Positions 1 to 7,013 are shown, counted from the first letter of the stretch. The stretch is 7,927 nucleotides of DNA from Pseudomonadota bacterium (GCA_022563215.1 JADFNT010000067.1:1-7927); one strand, 5' to 3'. Program-made: numbers and translations. Notes: generated by a model not told the origin, from the sequence alone.

Positions 1-1
1 G

Positions 2-1717
2 ACGTCTATCCCGCCCCACAACATCGTCGAGCTGTGCGACGCGCTGGGACACCTGATCAAATTTCCCAACGTCCGGTTCTCGAAGCTGGTGGACCTGATC
101 CCGGGGCCCGATTTCCCGACCGGCGGGGTCCTGGTCGAACCCAAAAGCGCCATCGTTGAAGCCTATTCGACCGGGCGCGGCAGTTTCCGGCTGCGGGCCC
201 GGTGGTCGAAAGAAAAGCTCCGGCGCGGGCTCTATCAGATCGTCGTCACCGAAATTCCCTACCAGGTGCAGAAATCGCGCCTGATCGAGAAGATCGCCGA
301 GTTGGTGATCGCCAAAAAGCTGCCGATCCTGGCCGACGTGCGCGACGAATCCGCTGAAACGGTGCGGATCGTGCTCGAGCCCAAAAGCCGCACCGTCGAC
401 GCCGACATGCTGATGGAGCAGCTATTCCGCCAGACCGAGCTGGAAACCCGGGTGTCGTTGAACCTAAACGTGCTCGACGCCAACAATACGCCCGGAATCA
501 TGAACCTGCGCGAGGCGCTTCAGGCGTTCCTCGATCACCGCATGGACGTCCTGGTCCGGCGCTCCAAGCATCGCCTGGAAAAGATCGAACACCGCCTCGA
601 GATGCTCGAAGGGTTTCTGATCGCGTATTTGAACCTGGACAAGATCATCAAGATCATCCGCACCGAGGACGAGCCGAAAAAGAAGATGATGAAGGCCTTC
701 AAGCTCACCGACGTCCAGGCCGAAGCGATCCTCAACATGCGCCTGAGGCAGCTCCGCAAGCTGGAGGAAAAGGAAATCGGCAACAAGCACGCCGAGTTGA
801 CCAAGGAAGGCAAAAACCTGCGCGCCCTGCTTGGCGACAAGGGCCGCCGGTGGAAAGCGGTGGCCAGGGAAATCGCCGACATCAAGAAACGGATTTCGGC
901 GAAGACTCCCCTGGGCGCCCGGCGGACCAGGATCGGCAAGCCGCCGGCGGCCGTGGTGGTGCCGCTGGAGGCGATGATCGAGAAGGAGCCGATCACCGTC
1001 GTCGCCTCGGAAAAAGGCTGGATTCGGGCCCACAAGGGCCACGTCACCGATGCCGCCGAACTGCAATACAAGGAAGGCGACAGGGGCAAGTTCGTGCTCA
1101 ACGCGGAAACCACCGACAAGCTGGTGATTTTTGCCACCAACGGCCGTTTCTATACCCTCGGCTGCGACAAGCTGCCCGGCGGCCGCGGCCATGGTGAGCC
1201 GTTGCGGCTGATGATCGATTTGGCCGAGGGCCACGACGCGGTGGCGATGTTCATCCATACGCCGCAAGGCGAGGACAAGAGTGAGGGCACGGGACGCAGG
1301 CTGGTGGTGGCGTCAGGGACGGGCCGCGGGTTCATCGTCGAGGAAAACGCCGTCATCGCCCAGACCCGCAACGGCAAGCAGGTCCTGAACCTCGGCGACG
1401 GCGAGGAAGCGGCCGCGGCGGCGGCTATCGGGAAAGACGACGATCACGTCGCGATTCTGGGCGCCAACCGCAAGCTCTTGATCCTTCCCCTGGCCGACCT
1501 GCCGGTGATGACCCGGGGTCGGGGCGTGTTCCTGCAACGCTATGCCAAGGGAGGGCTGGCCGACGTCACGGCGCTGAAGGTTGCCGAGGGGCTGACCTGG
1601 AAGGCCGGCCAGCAGGGAATCCGCACCGAGCCCGACATCAAGCGCTGGATCGGCAAGCGGGCCCAGGCCGGATTGATGGTGCCGAAGGGTTTTTCGCGGG
1701 CGACCCGGTTTTCCTAG
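2..1717 (+). CDS. parC: DNA topoisomerase IV subunit A (ParC), 5'-partial
   Basis: Type IIA topoisomerase A subunit, which with ParE decatenates daughter chromosomes. The reading frame is open from base 2, so the gene enters from outside the window; 571 residues are visible. A whole alphaproteobacterial ParC is about 740 residues, so about 170 are missing, including the active-site tyrosine. The visible part starts at the family motif TSIPPHN, followed by the tower region with PGPDFPTGG. It continues into the long coiled-coil arm (RLEKIEHRLEMLEGFLIAYL, then NLDKIIKIIR and QAEAILNMRLRQLRKLEE, about bases 560-780). The C-terminal beta-pinwheel domain runs from about base 960 to the end. I see no QRRGGKG-type GyrA box, and the ending GKRAQAGLMVPKGF is ParC-like, so GyrA is unlikely. 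A GTG at 89 is internal and not a start. The gene ends in TAG, 9 bases from the convergent binding-protein gene, with no clear terminator between them. Confidence 0.95.
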   Translation, partial: TSIPPHNIVELCDALGHLIKFPNVRFSKLVDLIPGPDFPTGGVLVEPKSAIVEAYSTGRGSFRLRARWSKEKLRRGLYQIVVTEIPYQVQKSRLIEKIAELVIAKKLPILADVRDESAETVRIVLEPKSRTVDADMLMEQLFRQTELETRVSLNLNVLDANNTPGIMNLREALQAFLDHRMDVLVRRSKHRLEKIEHRLEMLEGFLIAYLNLDKIIKIIRTEDEPKKKMMKAFKLTDVQAEAILNMRLRQLRKLEEKEIGNKHAELTKEGKNLRALLGDKGRRWKAVAREIADIKKRISAKTPLGARRTRIGKPPAAVVVPLEAMIEKEPITVVASEKGWIRAHKGHVTDAAELQYKEGDRGKFVLNAETTDKLVIFATNGRFYTLGCDKLPGGRGHGEPLRLMIDLAEGHDAVAMFIHTPQGEDKSEGTGRRLVVASGTGRGFIVEENAVIAQTRNGKQVLNLGDGEEAAAAAAIGKDDDHVAILGANRKLLILPLADLPVMTRGRGVFLQRYAKGGLADVTALKVAEGLTWKAGQQGIRTEPDIKRWIGKRAQAGLMVPKGFSRATRFS

Positions 1718-1726
1718 GCGGGCCGA

Positions 1727-2827
1727 TCAATACTTAAACGGCAGCAGGCGGGCGTTGCGGAACGACTGCTCGCCCATGTGTGACCACGACAGGGCCTTTT
1801 TGCGGAAAGCCCTGAAGCTCTCGTAAATCCGCCGGGTGAGGCCGTCGCCGCCGGTGCCGATATCGCCGACGATGATGCCGGAGGCTTCACCCATGGCCTT
1901 CAGCACGCCGTCGCTGAAGCGCCGCAGGTCGACCCGGTGCTGGTGGCGAAGGGTGTCCAGCGCAAAGGCGTTCTGGGCCATGAATTCGGCCCTGGAAAAG
2001 GCGTTTTCGGCCGCCATGGCATAGCCGACGATGGCCTTGTGTTCGGCGCTCAGGTTTTCCCAGACCTTCAGGTTGAGGCCGCAGGACAGGGCCGTGCCCG
2101 GTTCGTGGAAGCCCGGGTAATAGTAGTGCTTGGCGACTTTGTAAAAGCCGAGCGCCAAATCGTTCCACGGCCCCGCCCATTCAGTGGCGTCGATGGCGCC
2201 GGAAAGCAGCGCCGGAAAGATTTCAACCCCCGGCAGGGTCACCGGAACCGCGCCCAGCCGCCGGGCGACCTCGCCGCCGAGTCCCGGAAGCCGGATCTTG
2301 AGGCCGCGGAAGTCTTCAACAACGTTGATTTCCTTGTTGTACCAGCCGCCCATCTGGGCCCCGGTGTTGCCGGCCTGAAAGGGCTTGATATTGAATCCCG
2401 CCGACAGCTCGTCCCACAACGCCTGGCCGCCGCCGTCATAAATCCAGGCCGCCATCTCGCCGGCCGTCAAACCGAAGGGCACGGCGGCGAAAAAATTAAA
2501 GGCCCGGGAACGGTCCTGCCAATAGTACTCGATGGCGTGGTAAAGGTCGGCGGCGCCGCTCGAAACGGCGTCAAAGGATTCGAAGGTTGGCACCCGTTCG
2601 CCGGCGGCGAAGACCTCGACCGTCAGCTTGCCGCCGCTGATGCGGGTAATGCTTTCGGCCAGCCGCCGGGCGCCGGTTCCCAGGCCGGGGAAATCGCTGG
2701 GCCAGGTGGTGACCATATTCAAGCGGCGTATCCCCTGGGCGATGGCCGGGGACGCAAGCGACGAGGCGCCGACGGCGGCGGCCGCCAGGCCCTGGGCCGC
2801 CCCGGACAGAAATCGACGCCGCTTCAT
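1727..2827 (-). CDS. TRAP transporter substrate-binding protein, DctP/TakP-like, Tat-exported
   Basis: Periplasmic receptor that captures a small organic acid and hands it to a TRAP (DctQ/DctM) membrane permease. The 366-residue protein begins with a twin-arginine signal peptide (RRRFLSG at residues 3-9, hydrophobic Ala-rich core, likely cleavage after A30 in SPAIAQ), so it is probably exported folded. The mature part carries family landmarks: NTGAQMGGWYNKE (154-166), LKIRLPG (176-182) with R179 expected to hold the ligand carboxylate, and DATEWAGP (213-220) with the E216-W217 pair. In TakP-type proteins that pair takes part in ligand and cation binding. By family similarity the ligand may be a 2-oxo acid or another monocarboxylate, but the sequence does not settle this. 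No DctQ or DctM gene is in the window, so the receptor is an orphan here. It lies 69 bases downstream of bpt on the same strand and may share its transcript. The ATG at 2825-2827 is followed at once by the Tat signal, and only a weak GGGAAA lies upstream. Confidence 0.9.
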   Translation of the reverse strand: MKRRRFLSGAAQGLAAAAVGASSLASPAIAQGIRRLNMVTTWPSDFPGLGTGARRLAESITRISGGKLTVEVFAAGERVPTFESFDAVSSGAADLYHAIEYYWQDRSRAFNFFAAVPFGLTAGEMAAWIYDGGGQALWDELSAGFNIKPFQAGNTGAQMGGWYNKEINVVEDFRGLKIRLPGLGGEVARRLGAVPVTLPGVEIFPALLSGAIDATEWAGPWNDLALGFYKVAKHYYYPGFHEPGTALSCGLNLKVWENLSAEHKAIVGYAMAAENAFSRAEFMAQNAFALDTLRHQHRVDLRRFSDGVLKAMGEASGIIVGDIGTGGDGLTRRIYESFRAFRKKALSWSHMGEQSFRNARLLPFKY

Positions 2828-2896
2828 GCTTTAAGGTTTCCCGATAAGCCGTTGAAAAATTTAATTACAGGCCGGTGCGGCTGGCGGCTGGCGGCG

Positions 2897-3661
2897 TTAT
2901 CGTGCCACCGCTGTTTTGGGTTCGCCGAAACCGGTTTCCTCGGCCGTCAGCGCCCGCCATCCATTGGCCATTCGCGCCTCCAAGGGGTGGAATTTCGCCT
3001 TGTAGGACATCTTCGAGCTGCCGGCGATCCAGAACCCCAGGTAAACGTAGCGCAGGTTCAGTTCCCGGGCCCGCCCGATCATCCATAAAATCATGTACGT
3101 GCCGAGGCTGTTGCGGTGCAGTTCCGGGTCGAAGAAGCTGTACACCGCCGACAAGCCGTTCTCCACCCGGTCGATCAGGCATCCCGCCACCAGAATCCCG
3201 TCCGGGTCGCGAAATTCCACCAGCGAGGTATCCACCGGCGTGTCCTCGACCAGGGCTTGATAGTCCTGAGAGTCCATCTTCGCCATGTCGCCGCCGGCAT
3301 GCCGGGAATCCTGATAGGCGGCGAAAACGGCAAATTGTTCGTCTGTGGCCTCGGGCGCCTTTTCCTCGACCCGGAGATCGCTGTTGCGGTTGAGGATTCT
3401 CCTGTGCGACCGGGACGGCGAAAATTCATCGGCTCGCACCCGCACCGCATGGCACGCCTGACACCCCGGGCACGCCGGGACGTAGGCGATGTTGTGGCTG
3501 CGGCGGAAGCCCGCCAACGACAATTGGTCGTGGACCACCGAGGCATCCCGTCCCATCAACTCCGTCACCACCCGGCGTTCGATCCGTCCGGGCAGGTAGG
3601 GACAGGGCAGGGGGGCGGTGGCGAAGAAAAACCGGGCGTTATGCAGGGGGTCGTGTTTCAT
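2897..3661 (-). CDS. bpt: Aspartate/glutamate leucyltransferase or arginyltransferase (Bpt/ATE family)
   Basis: Cytoplasmic enzyme that moves an amino acid from charged tRNA (Leu in characterised bacterial Bpt, Arg in ATE relatives) onto N-terminal Asp or Glu of proteins, marking them for ClpS/ClpAP degradation. Read from the ATG at 3659-3661 it has 254 residues, the usual size. The frame is open further upstream to a GTG at 3757, but those 32 extra residues do not resemble the family, and MKHDPLHNARFFFATAPLPC is a typical N terminus. N-domain: CPYLPGR (20-26) and the cysteine cluster PACPGCQACHAVRV (C64, C67, C70). GNAT-like C-domain: AVYSFFDP (172-179), SLGTYMILWMI (185-195) and YVYLGFWIAGSSKMSYKAKF (205-224). 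Upstream, TAATAT at 3703-3708 (minus strand) could be a -10 box but has a poor -35. Leu versus Arg specificity cannot be read directly from the sequence. Confidence 0.92.
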   Translation of the reverse strand: MKHDPLHNARFFFATAPLPCPYLPGRIERRVVTELMGRDASVVHDQLSLAGFRRSHNIAYVPACPGCQACHAVRVRADEFSPSRSHRRILNRNSDLRVEEKAPEATDEQFAVFAAYQDSRHAGGDMAKMDSQDYQALVEDTPVDTSLVEFRDPDGILVAGCLIDRVENGLSAVYSFFDPELHRNSLGTYMILWMIGRARELNLRYVYLGFWIAGSSKMSYKAKFHPLEARMANGWRALTAEETGFGEPKTAVAR

Positions 3662-3792
3662 GGTCCAGGTGAAAAATCCGGGTTTTTTCCAATTCTCACT
3701 CGATATTACCCCAGAGCCGCCTTGGGCCGAAGTTTTTTTGCCGATCAAGATTCCCACAGGGCCTTGGCGAGGGCGAATTAACCTGGAAGGCG

Positions 3793-3814
3793 AAAAGGTT
3801 AACGGCCGCTAACC
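3793..3814 (-). terminator. Candidate rho-independent terminator after motB
   Basis: On the minus strand, 26 bases past the motB stop codon, a GGTTAGC / GTTAACC stem can form seven pairs (one of them G-U) around a GGCC tetraloop at 3797-3814. Four T residues follow at 3796-3793. As DNA the same stretch is an 18-bp near-palindrome. The short T tract makes this a moderate candidate, but its place between motB and bpt is what a terminator would need. Confidence 0.4.
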
Positions 3815-3840
3815 GGAAATCGAACCGGCGAAAGCCCCTG

Positions 3841-5169
3841 TTATTGGGTCTTGGAATCCTCAAGTTGCTTCCGGCGAATGGCGTCCAATCCGGGCAGTGA
3901 TTCTCCCTCCGTGGATTCGATTGACGGCTTCGGCAGGATCGGTTTGAGAACCTTTTTCTTCGGTTCCAAAACAAGTTTCGCTTTCGGCGCGGTTTTGCTC
4001 TTGGCGGGCTTGGCTCCCTGGGTCTGGCCCTTGCGGATAGACTCCAGCCCCGGCAGGCCGGGGCCCTTTTCCTCGGGCTTGAGTTTCAGTTTCAAACCCT
4101 TGGGCTGCTCCACCTTGGGCTTGGCCAAGACCGGTTCGGGAATCTTTATGACTTCCTTTTTCGGTGCCGGCAGGCCTTCAACAGCCTGGCGTTGACGGAT
4201 GGCCCCGCGGCCCGGCAGGGTTTCCTTATCGTCTTTTTTCTTCGCCTTTTTCTGTACCTTTTCGTCCGGGGACGGCTTGTCCCTCCCGGTACCGCGCAAC
4301 AGGATGATGCTGAGCCGCCGGTTGCGGGCGTTTTTCGGGTCCTCGGGAAGGAAGGGTTCCGTCGCCGCCTTGCCGACGACCTTCGATACCCTATCAAAGG
4401 GCACCTCGGCATGAACCAGTTCGCGCCTAGCGGCATTGGCCCGGTCGGCGGAAAGCTCCCAATTCGAATAGCCGGTTTTGCTGACAAAGGGCACGGAATC
4501 CGTATGCCCGGAAATGGAAATCTGTTGCGGCATCTTGACGATGACCTTGGAAACAAGTGCCAGCAGCTGCTTGGTGTGATCGAACATCTCGACGCCGCCG
4601 CTCGGGAACATGGGCAGCCCTTCCTTGTCCAGAAGCTGAATGCGCAACCCTTCGGGCGTGTTATCGATGAGCAGGCTTTCCTTCATTTCCTTCAGCTCGG
4701 GCGTCCGCTCGATGGCTTCCTCAAGCTCCTTTTTGGCTTCCTCGAACTGATCTTCCTCTTTCTTGCGCTGCAATTCCTCGGCCTTCTCTTCGTCGGTCAT
4801 CTCCGAGGCCTCTTTCTGCTCGTCCAAATCTCCCCCACCCGTACCGGCCTTCGGCGGTGGCAGGTCGAGGGTGACGCTGTCGCGCGAGGTCGAGCTTTGG
4901 GCAGTGCCCTCGGAGGTGACGGTGGCGCCGCTGAGGATATCCCCGCTGCCGCTGGTGGTGGCGGAGACGCTGGTCGGAGCGAAGTAGCTGGAAATACCTT
5001 CGAGCTGTTCCTGGGACACCGAACTCAAAAGCCACAACAACAGGAAGAAGGCCATCATCGCGGTCACGAAGTCGGCATAGGCGATCTTCCAGGCGCCGCC
5101 GTGGGAGGCGTGGGCGGTTTTCTTGACCCGCTTGATGATGATGGGTTGTTTGGATTTGTCGGTTGCCAT
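3841..5169 (-). CDS. motB: Flagellar motor stator protein MotB with extended C-terminal tail
   Basis: Stator subunit that, with MotA, forms the ion channel and anchors it to peptidoglycan. The 442-residue protein has a short basic N terminus and a single membrane helix (about 29-49) with the essential ion-binding aspartate D33 in AYADFVTAMMAFFLLLWLL. A plug-like segment (52-65) and a highly charged Glu/Lys linker (about 115-165), likely helical, come next. The OmpA-type peptidoglycan-binding domain (about 170-293) shows ISGHTDSVPF (217-226), NWELSADRANAARRELV (236-252) and NARNRRLSIILL (280-291). About 150 residues then follow that standard MotB lacks: a Lys/Pro-rich tail with three LPG-x3-IR-x2-Q repeats at residues 318, 372 and 425. 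Enteric MotB is about 310 residues. The start at 5169 is the downstream copy of a 24-bp tandem duplication; AGGG lies only one base before the ATG, so initiation may depend on coupling. Proton versus sodium use cannot be decided. Confidence 0.95.
   Translation of the reverse strand: MATDKSKQPIIIKRVKKTAHASHGGAWKIAYADFVTAMMAFFLLLWLLSSVSQEQLEGISSYFAPTSVSATTSGSGDILSGATVTSEGTAQSSTSRDSVTLDLPPPKAGTGGGDLDEQKEASEMTDEEKAEELQRKKEEDQFEEAKKELEEAIERTPELKEMKESLLIDNTPEGLRIQLLDKEGLPMFPSGGVEMFDHTKQLLALVSKVIVKMPQQISISGHTDSVPFVSKTGYSNWELSADRANAARRELVHAEVPFDRVSKVVGKAATEPFLPEDPKNARNRRLSIILLRGTGRDKPSPDEKVQKKAKKKDDKETLPGRGAIRQRQAVEGLPAPKKEVIKIPEPVLAKPKVEQPKGLKLKLKPEEKGPGLPGLESIRKGQTQGAKPAKSKTAPKAKLVLEPKKKVLKPILPKPSIESTEGESLPGLDAIRRKQLEDSKTQ
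3865..3897 (-). repeat. MotB tail repeat 3 (residues 425-435)
   Basis: Encodes LPGLDAIRRKQ, the last of three copies of an LPG-x3-IR-x2-Q motif, close to the MotB C terminus. It follows repeat 2 by 53 residues. Confidence 0.75.
4024..4056 (-). repeat. MotB tail repeat 2 (residues 372-382)
   Basis: Encodes LPGLESIRKGQ. It is preceded by a Lys-rich stretch with KLKLKPEEK, which loosely resembles KLVLEPKKK before repeat 3. This suggests a longer degenerate unit of about 53-54 residues. Confidence 0.75.
4186..4218 (-). repeat. MotB tail repeat 1 (residues 318-328)
   Basis: Encodes LPGRGAIRQRQ, 25 residues after the OmpA-like domain ends. It is the first of the three tail motifs, 54 residues before repeat 2. 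Confidence 0.75.
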
Positions 5170-5206
5170 GCCCTGATTCTATTCGGTTGCCATGCCCTGA
5201 TTCTAT
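5159..5206 (-). repeat. Exact 24-bp tandem duplication over the motB start
   Basis: Two identical, directly abutting 24-bp units occupy 5159-5182 and 5183-5206. Each carries, in the motB direction, ATAGAATCAGGGC then ATG GCA ACC GA. The pair therefore contains two copies of the motB ribosome-binding region and start codon. The downstream copy is used by the full gene and the upstream copy opens a very short cistron. Confidence 0.95.
5179..5193 (-). other. Four-codon leader cistron (M-A-T-E-stop) before motB
   Basis: The upstream copy of the duplicated start reads ATG GCA ACC GAA TAG. It is in the same frame as motB and ends nine bases before the motB ATG. If translated, its terminating ribosomes would sit next to the real start, which could couple or compete with motB initiation. 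Translation itself is not shown by the sequence. Confidence 0.5.
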
Positions 5207-5210
5207 CAGG
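5196..5210 (-). promoter_or_regulatory. Hairpin over the first of the two motB start regions
   Basis: A perfect six-pair stem CCTGAT / ATCAGG closes a three-base loop two bases upstream of the leader-cistron ATG. It covers most of that start's AGGG. The downstream copy lacks the CCTGAT arm, so the real motB start is not held in this hairpin. A regulatory role is inference. Confidence 0.4.
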
Positions 5211-5223
5211 TCGGGGACCGGGT

Positions 5224-6081
5224 TCAAACGGAAGGCAGGTCGGAGAGCATATCCTCGACTTCGGCGAAGGTCGGGCGCACGTCCGAAGCCAATGACTTGC
5301 GGGCGAATTCGACCGACACCTGCGGCGCGTATCCCTGCATGTGGCCGATCAGGGCGATCTTGATGCAGCCCAGGTAATGGGCATCGGAGTCGAAGGTACT
5401 TTCCAGGGACTTGCCCATGGGACTGACAAAGCCATAGGAAAGCAGGATGCCGGCAAAGGTGCCGACCAGGGCGGCGCCGATCAGGCCGCCGAGGATTTCC
5501 GGCGGCTCGGTGATCGAGCCCATGGTGACGATGATGCCGAGCACGGCGGCGACGATCCCCAGCGCCGGCATGGCGTCGCCCATGGTCAATACGGCGCCGG
5601 AAATGGCGTAGTCCTCGTTGTGATGGATTTCCAGTTCCACCTCCATGACCGCCTCGACCTCGTGCGGGTTGGACGCGCCCAACGTCAACACCCGCAGGTA
5701 ATCGCAAAGAAACTCGACCGCGTGATGGTTCTTCTGGAAGGTAGGGAAATTGGCGAACAAGGAGCTGTTCTGGGGATCTTCGACATGGGTTTCGAGCGCC
5801 AGGTCGCCTTTGCTCTTGGCCAGCTTGAAAACCGAGAACAGGACTCCCAGCAGCTCTTCGTAGGACCCTTTGTTGTATTTCGGGCCGGTAACCACCATTC
5901 CTAACGACTTTATGACGCCCATGATCACGGTTTTCGAGTTGCCAATCAAAAACGCCCCGAAGGCGCCGCCGAAAATGATGACGAATTCGATCGGCTGCCA
6001 CAGAACCGACATGTCGCCATGAATGGAATAGCCGCCGATAACGGCGGCGACGACGACTAAAAAACCGACAATGAAAAACAT
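5224..6081 (-). CDS. motA: Flagellar motor stator protein MotA
   Basis: Inner-membrane stator subunit that surrounds MotB and turns ion flow into torque on the rotor protein FliG. The 285 residues match the usual MotA length (about 285-295). Four membrane helices are visible: about 2-20, 30-50, 165-188 and 195-218. Helix 3 contains MGDAMPALGIVAAVLGIIVTMG with the conserved proline P172. The large cytoplasmic loop between helices 2 and 3 has the torque region KLAKSKGDLALETHVEDP (about 86-103), where E97 and nearby lysines correspond to the charged residues that touch FliG. The end FAEVEDMLSD is typical. An AAGG lies six bases before the ATG at 6079-6081. It is the first gene of a motA-motB operon, 54 bases ahead of motB. 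No clear flagellar sigma-28 promoter was found upstream; the TATAGC on the minus strand at 6156-6161 has a poorly spaced -35. Confidence 0.96.
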   Translation of the reverse strand: MFFIVGFLVVVAAVIGGYSIHGDMSVLWQPIEFVIIFGGAFGAFLIGNSKTVIMGVIKSLGMVVTGPKYNKGSYEELLGVLFSVFKLAKSKGDLALETHVEDPQNSSLFANFPTFQKNHHAVEFLCDYLRVLTLGASNPHEVEAVMEVELEIHHNEDYAISGAVLTMGDAMPALGIVAAVLGIIVTMGSITEPPEILGGLIGAALVGTFAGILLSYGFVSPMGKSLESTFDSDAHYLGCIKIALIGHMQGYAPQVSVEFARKSLASDVRPTFAEVEDMLSDLPSV

Positions 6082-6135
6082 TCGAAACCTTGGGTCTTCA
6101 TTTTTGTCCAGGCGGCGTCCGGCGGTCAGGCGCTT

Positions 6136-6163
6136 TTGCCGTTTAAGTCCCGCACGCTATAGT
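6136..6163 (+). promoter_or_regulatory. Candidate sigma-70 promoter facing the flavin reductase gene
   Basis: TTGCCG (6136-6141) and TATAGT (6158-6163) are 16 bases apart, an acceptable sigma-70 layout. This would give a 5' leader of about 200 bases before the flavin reductase start. The core is partly symmetric (CTATAG), so a minus-strand -10 for motA may overlap it. The rest of the divergent region 6082-6368 holds an AT-rich patch (6181-6210) and GC-rich sequence (6230-6330), with no gene that I can support. Confidence 0.3.
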
Positions 6164-6355
6164 GTGTCCTTCGACGGGACAATAAAATATCTGAAATAAA
6201 ATTGAAACTTCCATCGCCAATATTGAACCGCCCCGGTTTTGCCGGCGCGGGGTGGCCGGAAACGGTGCAGACGGCCCCCGGCGTCCCAGGGGGCGGCCCT
6301 TTAAAAGTGCCGCCGGGGTGCGCTCACGTGCCTTTTGAAACCCCGCTTATCCGTT

Positions 6356-6371
6356 GAGGTCGACTGCCGTG
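6356..6371 (+). promoter_or_regulatory. Ribosome-binding site that decides the flavin reductase start
   Basis: GAGG at 6356-6359 lies nine bases before a GTG at 6369-6371. The alternative in-frame TTG at 6354 overlaps this GAGG and has no site of its own, so GTG is preferred. Confidence 0.6.
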
Positions 6372-6851
6372 ACATTCGATTCCCGACAATTCCGCAAAGC
6401 CCTCGGCACTTTCACCACCGGCGTCACCGTGGTCACCGGGTTGACGCCGAAGGGCGTGCCCGTCGGGGTCACCGTCAATTCCTTCGCCTCGGTTTCCCTG
6501 GACCCGCCGATAATCCTGATCTGCCTGGACAACAACACCGGCTGCCTGAAGGCGTTTTGCGAGGGCGAACGGTTCGCGGTCAACATACTTTCGGAAAACC
6601 AGCAGGACCTGTCGGAAGAATTCGCCAGCCCCCAGGAACATAAATTCAAGGACCGCGCCTTCGAAACCTGGGACAGCGGCTGCCCGATCCTGCCCGGCTG
6701 CCTGTCGAACCTGGAATGCACACGCCTCAACGCTTTCGAAGGCGGCGATCACCTGATCGTCCTCGGCCGCGTCGATCGTTTCGAACACGCCGACGGCGGG
6801 CGGCCCTTGCTGTTCTATCAAAGCGCCTACGGCCGGATCGGGGATGATTAG
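6369..6851 (+). CDS. Flavin reductase domain protein (HpaC-like NAD(P)H:flavin oxidoreductase)
   Basis: Small flavin reductase that uses NAD(P)H to reduce free FMN or FAD, normally feeding a partner flavin-dependent monooxygenase. Read from GTG at 6369 it has 160 residues, the usual size. The split-barrel flavin-binding fold is shown by FRKALGTFTTGVTVVT (8-23), GVTVNSFASVSLDPPIILIC (33-52), FAVNIL (69-74), GCPILPGCLSNLEC (104-117) and GDHLIVLGRVDRFE (126-139), then LLFYQSAYG. No monooxygenase gene is in the window, so the partner is unknown. The stop codon TAG (6849-6851) overlaps the left end of the inverted-repeat element, which supplies its A and G; a second in-frame TAG follows directly. 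The final few residues could therefore differ from the ancestral ending. An in-frame TTG at 6354 would add five residues and is less likely. Confidence 0.92.
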   Translation: MTFDSRQFRKALGTFTTGVTVVTGLTPKGVPVGVTVNSFASVSLDPPIILICLDNNTGCLKAFCEGERFAVNILSENQQDLSEEFASPQEHKFKDRAFETWDSGCPILPGCLSNLECTRLNAFEGGDHLIVLGRVDRFEHADGGRPLLFYQSAYGRIGDD

Positions 6852-6883
6852 TAGCCTGTATCATCTAATTTGCACCCCTACGA
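6850..6883 (+). repeat. Left terminal inverted repeat
   Basis: Begins AGTAGCCTGTATCATC. It differs from the right copy only at the 24th base (C here, T in the inverted right copy). It provides the last two bases of the flavin reductase TAG and a second in-frame TAG. Confidence 0.9.
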
Positions 6884-7013
6884 TCGCTTTTCCCGTTTTC
6901 TCGGTAGAAGGGCAGGCGCAGGCGATGGCGGCCCATCGGCTGGTCTTCACGACGCCCCGAGGGGGCGCGGGGGAAAAACGGCCCGGAGGGCGACGCTGCG
7001 AGGGTTCCGGACG

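Noticed and set aside
1937..3088. Long plus-strand frame opposite the TRAP binding protein
   Set aside because: It is antisense to a confident gene with a Tat signal and ligand-binding motifs. Its own translation is Gly/Arg/Pro-rich and without recognisable domains.
3662..3757. N-terminal extension of Bpt from a GTG at 3757
   Set aside because: The extra 32 residues do not look like the family. The ATG at 3661 gives the standard length and N terminus, and the upstream stretch is needed for a promoter.
3813..3828. Minus-strand CCGG-TTCGATTT-CCGG hairpin that looks like a tRNA T-arm
   Set aside because: The loop has eight bases and the stem only four pairs. No acceptor, D or anticodon arms can be built around it, so it is not a tRNA or a clear tRNA remnant.
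4192..5295. Long open plus-strand frame opposite motB
   Set aside because: It is antisense to a clearly conserved gene, has a low-complexity Gly/Leu/Arg-rich translation with no known motif, and arises from GC-rich codon bias.
4721..6001. Long minus-strand frame spanning parts of motA and motB
   Set aside because: It is an out-of-frame shadow of two well-conserved genes with an Arg-rich, motif-free translation.
6253..6269. Possible sigma-54 promoter (TGGCC ... GTGCA)
   Set aside because: The GG to GC distance is 11 bases instead of the required 10 and the surrounding consensus is poor.
6274..6302. GCCCCC/GGGGGC hairpin in the motA to flavin reductase gap as a terminator or attenuator
   Set aside because: The loop is nine bases, only three T residues follow six bases later, and GC-rich DNA gives such pairings often. 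The support is too weak to list.
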